Assembly (NCBI RefSeq): GCF_029203305.1 | Contig: NC_089463.1 | Location: forward strand, 1,195,001-1,259,000 | Direction: 5' to 3' | DNA: 64,000 nucleotides | Source of the DNA: Yamadazyma tenuis | Taxonomy: Eukaryota; Ascomycota; Pichiomycetes; Serinales; Debaryomycetaceae | Shown: one piece after another, positions 8,514 to 16,374 of the stretch | Position numbering within the stretch: the stretch's first letter is position 1 | Layout of the letters: every line of letters starts with the position of its first letter | Notes under the pieces: model-generated | Database searches by the model: none | The model's input: only the letters and a program-made list of their open reading frames with translations | Told to the model about the DNA's origin: nothing | Made by a program: the position numbers and the translations under genes

Positions 8514-10076
8514 ATGAGCAGCGACACTCGAGAGAGAAACTCTTTGAAAACACCTAGTCTTCATGAAACCATTTCTGAAGTTGCACCTAACTCAGACTCA
8601 ATATGGTCTAAGAAGAAGATATACAGAAGCTGGTTGTTGTTATGTTATGCTACTGGGCCAGTTGCATCAATGTCTAGAACTTACGTTCCGGCTGCCATTC
8701 AATCCATTGCTACCTTGGTAGGTAGAACCAGTCAAGGTGGTGTCTGTGCTCGTAGGGGAAATGACTGCTACGTGAAGTTTGGGACCAGCTGGGTCCATTC
8801 CACATCTTATGTGCTCTACTTAAAAGCTATTTCTACTGCCGTGGAGGGAGTTATAGCCATTCTTTTTATGGGAATAGCTGATTATTCCAATTACAGAAAA
8901 ATTCTTTTGTGTGGTTCTATTTTGTTCTACGGATTGATTGCATTGCCATTTGCAGGTTTGACTGACAAGACCTATGCGACTATGACAGGTTTGTCGGTCC
9001 TCTATGCTCTTCTCAATGTTACAGACTGTGTCTACCAAATAACTGAAGGTTCTTACATTCCATTGTTCATGAGAGCAAGTTCCCCCAAAGGGGAAACTTC
9101 GGAAGAGGTCAGAAGAAACATCATCTTAAAGAGAGGTTCGACTGTAAGCGTGATGGGAATAGTTTTGGGAAACTGTGGTGGTTTGACTGCGTTGTTAATA
9201 GGAATCATCATCTCGTATGGGAGGGGTGGTCCAATTGCCAATGGTTACCATAATTTCCTACTTGCAATCACTATAGCAGGGTGTTTGACAGTAGTGTTTT
9301 CTATTATTTCTGCTTATTTTATTCCTAGCGTCCAGGCTAAACCAAAGCCGAAAGGCGAGTTCCTATTATTCTTAAGTATCAAAAGGTGTATATCCTTGTT
9401 GAAGAACATCACCAAATATCCACAGGCATTCATATACTGTATTTCCTGGGTGATCTGGAATGTGAGCTATTCCAACTTTTTGAGTGTGTTTGTTTTACTT
9501 TTCAGGTCTACCTTGGGAATTGGTAGTAGTGATGCGGAATATACTGTGTACACATTTATATCTTACATTGTGGCAAGCTTGGGGTCTTTAGGGTGGATGT
9601 TCCTTTATCCTAGAACGAAAATTACTATAAAACAGTGGGGGTATGGATTTTTTTTTGTTCAGGTATTCAGTAATTTCTGGGGAACTCTAGGGATCAACTC
9701 TAAGGTGAAGATTGGATTCAAACATAGATGGGAATTTTGGGTTTTCGAAGTTCTTTTTAATGCTAGTGGGTCTTCATTGAGGAGTATGAACAGAGCTGTT
9801 TATAGCACATTGCTACCAGAAGGAGATGAAGCCCAGTACTTTGGACTAGAAATTATGCTCGGGATCGCAACCGGCTGGATTGGCAGTTTGGTTAATGCCA
9901 CTATTCAGGATAGAACCAATAATGACCGGTTTCCCTTCTTACCTAATATGTTTCTTGCGTTGATCGCCCTTGGATTGTATTCTATCTGTGACACAGAAAA
10001 AGGAATGAGAGATGTGGAAAAGTTAGTTGACGGAGATTCTGGATCTGGTTACGATTCAATTGAAAGTTCAAAATGA
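8514..10076 (+). CDS. Atg22-like vacuolar amino-acid effluxer (MFS)
   Basis: A 520-residue membrane protein of the Atg22 family. The frame is open from 8472, but the first ATG is at 8514. The N-terminal segment SKKKIYRSWLLLCYATGPVAS followed by YVPAAIQSIA is characteristic of Atg22, as is the extended luminal loop with paired cysteines (CARRGNDCYV). About 12 hydrophobic segments are visible. S. cerevisiae Atg22 releases tyrosine, leucine and isoleucine from the vacuole after autophagy. Located 190 bp downstream of the MFS exporter on the same strand, this copy may supply tyrosine to the DIT enzymes. That link is inference. Yeasts usually have another Atg22 elsewhere, so this may be a cluster-dedicated paralogue. 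Confidence 0.8.
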   Translation: MSSDTRERNSLKTPSLHETISEVAPNSDSIWSKKKIYRSWLLLCYATGPVASMSRTYVPAAIQSIATLVGRTSQGGVCARRGNDCYVKFGTSWVHSTSYVLYLKAISTAVEGVIAILFMGIADYSNYRKILLCGSILFYGLIALPFAGLTDKTYATMTGLSVLYALLNVTDCVYQITEGSYIPLFMRASSPKGETSEEVRRNIILKRGSTVSVMGIVLGNCGGLTALLIGIIISYGRGGPIANGYHNFLLAITIAGCLTVVFSIISAYFIPSVQAKPKPKGEFLLFLSIKRCISLLKNITKYPQAFIYCISWVIWNVSYSNFLSVFVLLFRSTLGIGSSDAEYTVYTFISYIVASLGSLGWMFLYPRTKITIKQWGYGFFFVQVFSNFWGTLGINSKVKIGFKHRWEFWVFEVLFNASGSSLRSMNRAVYSTLLPEGDEAQYFGLEIMLGIATGWIGSLVNATIQDRTNNDRFPFLPNMFLALIALGLYSICDTEKGMRDVEKLVDGDSGSGYDSIESSK

Positions 10077-10120
10077 AGATGCGTACAAAACATATAATCA
10101 CAAATACACAAGGTTGATAG

Positions 10121-11329
10121 CTAAATCAAGGCAGCCAACGTAATAATGGCCACACCAGTATAATAAAAGTGGGCGTTGTTCATCCCGTCTATGAGGTTGG
10201 CATAACTACTAGAAACTGAAATACTGGATGTAGAACTAGCTACCCTTGAGGAGCCCCCAGAAGTACTCGACGGGTTAGTAGAAGTTACTGGAGCGGCAAT
10301 CAGCTCTGAAATCTCAGCTTCTTAAGATGAAGCGAAACTAGAACCAGAGCCAATAGCAGATCTGCCTCCGGTAATAGTGGTCTCTGCACTATTAGTTGAA
10401 GAAGATTATGTTCCAGAATCAGAAATAATCGTAGTAGCGGCGATGGAAGCAACACCTTGATCCACAACAGCATAGTTGGCAGTCATGAAAGTTTCACCAC
10501 TTTGATAATAGAGGTTGACGATGACATCGCTACGATCCCTCTTCCTGACTTTAGAGTATTTTTTATATCCGGTAAGCTGAACTTGCTCAACTTCATCATC
10601 GGCTTCATCATCAGCTTCATCGTCAGCTTCATCGTCAGCATTATCTTTTGCAACCAACTCCTCCAATTTTAACATTTGAAGTTTATGTCTGAGATTTCTC
10701 TTGCTTTTATTTCTCACTGCATCGTCTTCACTGTCACTCTCACCATCATCATCATCGTTCTCGTGACCATCATGCGAATGTTGACTGGTGCTGCTGGCAC
10801 CTAAGACATCGATTGAAGACGTTGTACCAAAAACAGAACCATAATTTCTAGTTGGCTGTTCAGAGCTGATATTGCTTGATCCAGCATATCTATCCCAATT
10901 ACGGTTCTCTTGGAGTGTGCTTTCACTGAAATAGGCGGAATCTTCTACATCGTTCGGAGAAAGCTGCCATGACAGAACATTGTCATTGTTATCCTTTTCA
11001 ACTGAGTAAATCACAACATCATTCTCGGTGTGATACAACTCTTCAGCAGGAATGGCAATTATATTTCCACCGGTCCTGATGTAAGTATGGTAAACCTTAT
11101 TCCCCACGACCGCGTAATAAAACTTGGCGGTATAGTTATTATCATTGTTATAGCTGAAAAAAGCTGAAGAGTTAGAAGGTAGCTGGAAGTAGTAAACTCC
11201 ATCATCTAAATCAGTGCTTGAAACCTCCTCACCGGCTGATACACAATCGACAATTTTGGCTGTGGCAGCCGAAATCAAAGCGGTTATGGAAATGGTTGCG
11301 AAATTTTTGTTAGCCTCGCTAAGAATCAT
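10121..11329 (-). pseudogene. GPI-anchored surface protein gene interrupted by two in-frame TAA codons
   Basis: From ATG 11329 an intact frame of 307 residues runs to TAA at 10406-10408. It has a signal peptide (about MILSEANKNFATISITALIS), an Asn/Tyr-rich domain, an acidic run of four ADDE-type repeats (near 10605-10640) and a dibasic KKYSKVRKRDR stretch. Reading on in the same frame gives a Ser/Thr-rich tail, a second TAA at 10322-10324, then a typical GPI attachment end (SSSYANLIDGMNN followed by a hydrophobic FYYTGVAIITLAALI) and a final TAG at 10121-10123. No frameshift is needed. Both internal stops sit in serine-rich context and differ from TCA by one base. The family was not recognised. 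The upstream extension to 11431 begins with GTG and is ignored. Confidence 0.7.
10600..10645 (-). repeat. 12-bp acidic coding minisatellite
   Basis: About four tandem copies of a 12-bp unit (plus strand tcatc-gtcagct type) encode A-D-D-E repeats in the GPI-protein frame. The unit varies only at the wobble position, consistent with slippage expansion. Confidence 0.7.
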
Positions 11330-12613
11330 TGGGAAGTTACTAGGGAAGAAGTGGTCAAATCCGCAGGAACTTGCCAATTTATTGCAAACCTTAAGATATA
11401 TTGCAAATTTCTGGCTAGTAATTACCAACACCAGGCAAGCAAATATATGATACTAGGTTTCCTTGGTAGTGTGTATACAGAGATGATTATATTTTTGTGT
11501 TACGGGGAAATAAGATCTCCCATACATTAAATCGCAAATATCTGCAACATTTAAACGAAATTTTAACAGAGTCTTGTTGATGCATATAGGTATGGGTTGT
11601 GTGAGTGTTAATTTGATCAACATGCTCATCATGCAGAATTTCGGATTGACTTTTACAAGGTATAACTGATGCAGACCTTCCAGGTTATACTGACGATCTT
11701 CAACAAGCATCTGAGAGTAGTATTTCTAATATTGGTACCTCGAATATAGCAGGCAACCATCAAGGTGGTGGAGTATAATTCTAGGCATCGGTTTATATGG
11801 TATTCACCCTACTTTCCTCATTGAATAACGACGAAGAGTCGCAAATCGGGTATGAAAAAGGAAAATCTCAGATTTGTTTCAATATTTAACAGGTTCCAGA
11901 AACACATTTGGTTGCAAGAAAGCGCGCAGCGCGGTGCGAATAAGCTGGAGATGCGAGCTACTCCTTCGCAAACAGATCTTCAGGACTAATGAGCACTTGT
12001 AATGGTGATAGGAACAGATAACATTGTCTCTGTACTATGTTAAATCATCTCTACATCATTTGACAATCTGCCTGCTTTCTTGTAGATGCTTGCAGATGTC
12101 TGTTATTGTGATGGTTGCACCAGAGCGTTAAGCCGGTGGACAACTCTTTCCGCTTATAAAATGCGTTCAACGTGTGATATATTGCTGACATTTAGTCTCG
12201 CTAAGGATTGAACTAAAACTGGCCCATTAGCCACTGGTCCTTTTTATGCATTACAACAGAAAGTATATCTACAATTTCAAAAGTATTTATGAAATTCGAA
12301 TGGTTCCTAAAGAAGATGGCATCTAAGCTGAGATATACAATAACTTGATCAGGCAAATGAAGACAATATCATGACAGAAATTCGGAATAGCCAAGCATTG
12401 ACACGGGTTTGTGGACGGGTTGAATTCAAAATGTTATCCACAAAAGAGTGGATAACACTGCAAAGAATGAGTACCTGTTTTTTGAACCCACAGACTCGAT
12501 GTAGAGACTTCTTATGAGAAGCTGCGGCACCTCTATCAACCAAAGCCTATTGATTCAATTTTTCCATTACGAAAAAATGCTCACAAGAGTAATAGCAGAT
12601 CTCTCAACCAACC
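11330..12613. other. 1.3-kb gene-poor gap, possibly decayed
   Basis: No convincing gene. A 42-codon plus-strand frame ends at TAA near 11775 and has protein-like composition (DADLPGYTDDLQQASESS); it begins right after a stop, so it may be a remnant or chance. A GC-rich patch lies near 11920-11950. A perfect hairpin is at 12432-12457. TATAAAA at about 12155 has no good frame behind it. No LTR or transposase frame was seen. Confidence 0.4.
12432..12457. repeat. Perfect inverted repeat, 10-bp arms with 6-nt loop
   Basis: Arms TGTTATCCAC (12432-12441) and GTGGATAACA (12448-12457) flank AAAAGA. Weaker inverted similarity extends outward (GGGTTGAATTCAAAA on the left against TTTTTTGAACCCA on the right, within about 12405-12495). 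This may be a miniature-element end or a cruciform-forming site. No target-site duplication could be identified. Confidence 0.5.
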
Positions 12614-13036
12614 ATGAAGTTCATATTGTGCTTTTTGTGGGCATCGTTGATTCTAGCATCTGACCTATCTCATTACTGTTACCACAAACCCCCTTTCACG
12701 GGTTACAAGTTCCAACTCGAAATACAGAAATCCGTCAGGTATATTCTTGTTTACTGCAATGACAATAAGCTATTGTTCAAATCGTCTTTGGGCTCCTTAT
12801 CACAAAACTTCACAATTGGAAAAAATAACTTAACAATCCTTAGAACTTCAACAACAGTATTGCCCAATAAGCTCCTGGGATCTTTAATGTTGAACGATAA
12901 GTTTCTAACACCTTTGCTTTCAGATAATCTCCTCAAGTCTTGGATAGAGATCAACCACAACTTTGAACGAATTGTACATGTTCCTATCTTATCATCTCCT
13001 CAAATCGACAGCAAATATTACAACTTGGAAATATGA
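12614..13036 (+). CDS. Small secreted protein of unknown family
   Basis: A 140-residue protein starting with a strong signal peptide (MKFILCFLWASLILAS, cleavage about residue 16). The mature part has two cysteines close together after the signal (CYHK... and VYCND), three N-glycosylation sequons (NFT, NLT and one more doubtful) and no C-terminal hydrophobic tail, so it is predicted to be soluble and secreted. No known family recognised. The ATG at 12614 has a good context (ACC ATG). It neighbours the broken GPI-protein gene and forms part of the surface-protein-rich left end of the window. Confidence 0.6.
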   Translation: MKFILCFLWASLILASDLSHYCYHKPPFTGYKFQLEIQKSVRYILVYCNDNKLLFKSSLGSLSQNFTIGKNNLTILRTSTTVLPNKLLGSLMLNDKFLTPLLSDNLLKSWIEINHNFERIVHVPILSSPQIDSKYYNLEI

Positions 13037-13130
13037 ACAGGTGTTAACAAACAAGCTTTGCCCGAAAATGGCAACTTTTAGTTACCTTCTCAATGTATAT
13101 TTGTGGTTTAAACAATTTTATCGTTTGTGA

Positions 13131-13295
13131 ATGGCCGAATTGACTGTACAATCTTTTTTGGCTGCAGTTGCCAGTATTCCCGGAATAGCTGCTCTCAGTG
13201 GGATTGTTTGTTCCATTCCATTAGCACATGCATTGGTATCTCATTACATTCCAATGATGGTATTCAGGAAAAACGATAAACCAAACAATAGCTAG
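13131..13295 (+). CDS. 54-residue hydrophobic micro-ORF
   Basis: ATG 13131 to TAG 13293-13295 encodes 54 residues: a short polar start (MAELTVQSF), a continuous hydrophobic Ala/Ile/Leu/Val span of about 32 residues (LAAVASIPGIAALSGIVCSI and PLAHALVSHYIPMMVF), then a basic polar end (RKNDKPNNS). This fits a one- or two-pass small membrane protein with a positively charged tail. Codon choice (TTG, GCT, ATT, GTT) resembles neighbouring genes. It lies 95 bp after the secreted-protein gene and 25 bp before the convergent MTE1-like stop. No homologue recognised; it could be chance. Confidence 0.4.
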   Translation: MAELTVQSFLAAVASIPGIAALSGIVCSIPLAHALVSHYIPMMVFRKNDKPNNS

Positions 13296-13320
13296 TTGGT
13301 GTATGTGAATGAAGGGTTAC

Positions 13321-13953
13321 TTAGTCCATAAATTTGTAGATTATAGAACTTCTAGGAAGAATACGCCCGGCGATAGGTTCCACAACTGGGAACTTGAGTT
13401 TAGCATCTTTGGAAACAGGTGAAGTAGGTCTTTTCAATCCTGGCGATTTTGCAGACATTTGCTGTAGGCCAATTAGGGTCTTTCTTTTCAGCAACACGCT
13501 TGGCCCACCACTTTTTGGTACATGGGTAATGCTTTTAGTCTTTGTGAGTCCTAACGAACGTTGTTGTATCTTGATAGCTGGTGGTTTTGGTAAGCTGGAC
13601 ATACTTGGTGATCTTCTGATGGTAGTAGGAATAGACTCCTGTTTGATGGAATTTGACACCAGTGGAGAGTCACCTGATACTGGTTCCTTCTTGAGTAGTA
13701 CCGAAATATACCTCTCGGATGTTCCGTTGAAGTCTATTATGTCCACCAACATTTTGTTTATCACATACTGCTTGCCCACTTCAAACAGTATGTTCTTGAA
13801 ATCGCCCTTTACCAATTGCTCGTCTTCATTAAGGATTTCCACCTTGTTGTTGAACTCATAGTACCTCAAGAAGCCATCCACCCACTTCTTATCCTTCTGC
13901 ACTAGTCTGTCGGAGTACAATATGGAGTATTCATGGACAATTGAGACCTCCAT
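13321..13953 (-). CDS. MTE1: Mte1-like protein with ZGRF1/DUF2439 N-terminal domain
   Basis: A 210-residue protein. Residues 1-90 (EYSILYSDRLVQKDKKWVDGFLRYYEFNNKVEILNEDEQLV) match the DUF2439 domain found at the N-terminus of ZGRF1 and in S. cerevisiae Mte1. Yeast Mte1 binds D-loops and works with the Mph1 helicase in recombination and telomere maintenance. The remaining 120 residues are basic, Ser/Pro-rich and predicted disordered, as expected for a DNA-associated partner. The domain call is firm. Orthology to Mte1 is based on domain and small size (257 aa in S. cerevisiae). Confidence 0.7.
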   Translation of the reverse strand: MEVSIVHEYSILYSDRLVQKDKKWVDGFLRYYEFNNKVEILNEDEQLVKGDFKNILFEVGKQYVINKMLVDIIDFNGTSERYISVLLKKEPVSGDSPLVSNSIKQESIPTTIRRSPSMSSLPKPPAIKIQQRSLGLTKTKSITHVPKSGGPSVLLKRKTLIGLQQMSAKSPGLKRPTSPVSKDAKLKFPVVEPIAGRILPRSSIIYKFMD

Positions 13954-14016
13954 CGGCTTGCGCGATAGTTAATTTTATGATGCTGCGATTTTGTAGCGAT
14001 ATATTTACAAGTATAT

Positions 14017-14868
14017 TTAATGGAATGGGAAGCCCAAAGAGCTCAACAATAATCTGGCCTGCTCATCAGTTCTGGCTGAGGTTTGAAGAGTAATATGAAA
14101 TCCAAATAAATTCGGGAATAACTCTTGGAAGTTCTCGATCTCTGGAAAGAACTTAATGTCTTCTGGGCTTAAACCAAAGGAAATGTTTCCGTTATGATCA
14201 CCAGATTTCTTGCTGATTCCTTGAAAAGTCCTGATTCTGGGCAAAACTAACTCTGTCAATGTGGACAAGAACTGGTGCATGTCTTCTCCAGTCAAGTGAA
14301 CTTTACACCCACATGGTTTACCCTCTCTACACTTCCATTGGACAATGTTAGACTTATTGAAGATTCTTTTGGGCTTGACGTTGGTGATTTGAGCAATCTG
14401 AAGTCTAGACGATATGTTGAGCCAGCTGTCTTCTAAGGCCTCGCGGTTGTATAAGTTGATGTTTATACCCGTCAACTCTGGGATGTTTTTGGGTGCTATT
14501 GGTTTGATGTCTTTGGTGGCTCTGCTTAAACCTTTGGGCTTTCTCATTTTTCTGTATAACTTGTACGGGGAATCCGTGCCCCAGGATCTGTGTTTATTGC
14601 CATCGGTAGTCTCTTCACCATGAATGTATAATTGCAACATCAAATTGCTCTTGAGGTGAGCATCATAATAATCTCTAACTCTGTCTTGTCCAATGTTAGT
14701 TGGCTTGTAACCTGGAGATCTGATGTCGTCTTTGGGAAGTAATAACTCCTGTAACCCCGGCCTTAATGCAGCCTTATTTATGGGTACCAAGTGATGTACT
14801 GGCTCCACCGTACTGTATCCAGTTCTGTTTAACCTCGACACAGTACTGAAAAACCTGGTTCTATTCAT
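14017..14868 (-). CDS. MRPL7: Mitochondrial ribosomal protein uL5m
   Basis: A 283-residue uL5-family protein. The frame is open to 14946, but the likely start is ATG 14868, which gives an Arg/Ser-rich mitochondrial presequence (MNRTRFFSTVSRLNRTGYS). The C-terminal half carries uL5 features: LPRIRTFQGIS, FGLSPEDIKFFPEIE and GFHITLQTSARTDEQARLLLSSLGFPF. S. cerevisiae Mrpl7 is 292 aa. It is a large-subunit component near the central protuberance. It is divergent from GLE1 with 109 bp between the start codons. Confidence 0.92.
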   Translation of the reverse strand: MNRTRFFSTVSRLNRTGYSTVEPVHHLVPINKAALRPGLQELLLPKDDIRSPGYKPTNIGQDRVRDYYDAHLKSNLMLQLYIHGEETTDGNKHRSWGTDSPYKLYRKMRKPKGLSRATKDIKPIAPKNIPELTGININLYNREALEDSWLNISSRLQIAQITNVKPKRIFNKSNIVQWKCREGKPCGCKVHLTGEDMHQFLSTLTELVLPRIRTFQGISKKSGDHNGNISFGLSPEDIKFFPEIENFQELFPNLFGFHITLQTSARTDEQARLLLSSLGFPFH

Positions 14869-14977
14869 GATATAGAGTATGTTAGGTCTGAAAATTTTTG
14901 GTGAAAAGGCTCGCGCGGGATGAGACTTACCCACCCGCAGTCTCAAAACTTCTTTTGATTACTCGTGTTACACTACT

Positions 14978-16318
14978 ATGATTCTTGGAATACCTAATAG
15001 TTTTGAAGTGGAGGTCGATGTGGTCCGTCGGGTAGAGCTGGTAGATAGTAGTTCCCCCACTGTTATCAGGATAGATTCCAATGAGTTTGAAAGGCTCAAT
15101 AATTCTTGTCGGCAAGATCTCCATTACTTGACCAGCAGATTTCAATCTGCCATAGACCTTCAAAATGATAAAGTGAAAAAAGTTATTACCATGGAAAAGG
15201 AACGTATACGACAAGAACAAGAGGAGCGACGCAGAAATCTAGAGGAGCAAGAGAAGAAGAGAAAAGAACAAGAAGAGCTAGCAAACAAACAACGTGAAGA
15301 AGAGCAGAAACGAGCAGAAGAACAAAGAAAGCTCGAGGAAGAACGTGAAAAAGCTCGAAAAGTAAAGGAGGAAATAGAAGAAAAACAGGCTAAAGAAAGA
15401 GAATTGAAAGAGGCCGCCGCAAATGAGTTTCAAGAGAAACAACGGAAACTTCAGGAAGCTGAAGCCAACAAGTCTGCTGATCTCGAGAAGCAGGTACTCG
15501 AGTACCAACAAAAAATCAAAGACATTAACATTAACATTAAGGAAAAGGTGAACAATGACAAAGACTTGAAGAAGTCTGTTGGGCCAATACGAAGAGCCAT
15601 AAATCCTAAATTTGGCCAATTATCGAGCAGTGCTTCACAGTTGAACAGTATCACCAATGCCATAATAAACAGTGTCAATGATGTACAAAACCACCCGTTG
15701 GCATTTGCATTTATATTGAACTTTATTGCCAAAGCCATTGTTTCTCAAGCCGAAACCGAAATTGTGGTACAACAAAACGCAGCAGTACCTTTGGCAAGAC
15801 TAACATTTAACTTGTTAAATGCTATCCCCCAGCTTAACGAATATTTAATGCCAAGATTGGTGAAAAAGTGTCCATTAGTTATAGGCTACACATGCCCGAT
15901 CAACACTGAGGAAGGAAGATTAAGAATGGGTTGGAAAAGAAGTAAGTCAACTCAAAAATGGGAAGAGGCCGATAAATACGACGAGAGACTCGCTGGTATA
16001 TTTTCGCTCTTCGCTGTCTTGACAACTTTGGATAGTAAAGATTATCCCATCTCTATGTCCTGGACCTGCCTCGCCAAAATAGGTAATTTGGATAAACTGT
16101 TACTTCAAAATGTTCACTTTTTCTGCTTGGCTAACTGGTGGGAAAGCTGTGGAAACTTCTTCTTGAGAACATATAAGAGCCAAGCAGTAAAATTGCTTAA
16201 CGTTCTAGCATTTGAATTGACCAATGGCCAAAGGTTTCCAGCTGCCACCAGACTCAAGCTTTTGGGAGAAGAAGGTATCGGTCCAAACATACGAAGTTTG
16301 AAAGAGATGACGCCCTAA
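14978..16318 (+). CDS. GLE1: mRNA export factor Gle1
   Basis: A 446-residue Gle1. Residues about 60-190 form a long Glu/Arg/Lys coiled coil (MEKERIRQEQEERRRNLEEQ and onward). From about 200 the conserved C-terminal HEAT-like domain begins (GPIRRAINPKFGQLSSS, HPLAFAFILNFIAKAIVSQAE, MGWKRS). Gle1 sits on the cytoplasmic face of the nuclear pore and, with IP6, activates the DEAD-box ATPase Dbp5 to release mRNPs; it also acts in translation. It is shorter than S. cerevisiae Gle1 (538 aa), the difference being N-terminal. It is convergent with PDS5, with only 56 bp between stops. Confidence 0.93.
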   Translation: MILGIPNSFEVEVDVVRRVELVDSSSPTVIRIDSNEFERLNNSCRQDLHYLTSRFQSAIDLQNDKVKKVITMEKERIRQEQEERRRNLEEQEKKRKEQEELANKQREEEQKRAEEQRKLEEEREKARKVKEEIEEKQAKERELKEAAANEFQEKQRKLQEAEANKSADLEKQVLEYQQKIKDININIKEKVNNDKDLKKSVGPIRRAINPKFGQLSSSASQLNSITNAIINSVNDVQNHPLAFAFILNFIAKAIVSQAETEIVVQQNAAVPLARLTFNLLNAIPQLNEYLMPRLVKKCPLVIGYTCPINTEEGRLRMGWKRSKSTQKWEEADKYDERLAGIFSLFAVLTTLDSKDYPISMSWTCLAKIGNLDKLLLQNVHFFCLANWWESCGNFFLRTYKSQAVKLLNVLAFELTNGQRFPAATRLKLLGEEGIGPNIRSLKEMTP

Positions 16319-16374
16319 ACTATTTACACATTCCGTACATTATATAGACTACACATACATAAACGAGACGAACT

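Noticed and set aside
11453..11710. 85-codon minus-strand frame
   Set aside because: No signal, domain or composition typical of a gene; it lies in a gap that shows other signs of decay.
11735..11777. Protein-like 42-codon tail (plus strand)
   Set aside because: Begins directly after a stop and has no upstream partner in other frames; too short to call a pseudogene.
12432..12457. TTATCCACA resembling a bacterial DnaA box
   Set aside because: The window is clearly a yeast nuclear genome; the match is part of a hairpin and coincidental.
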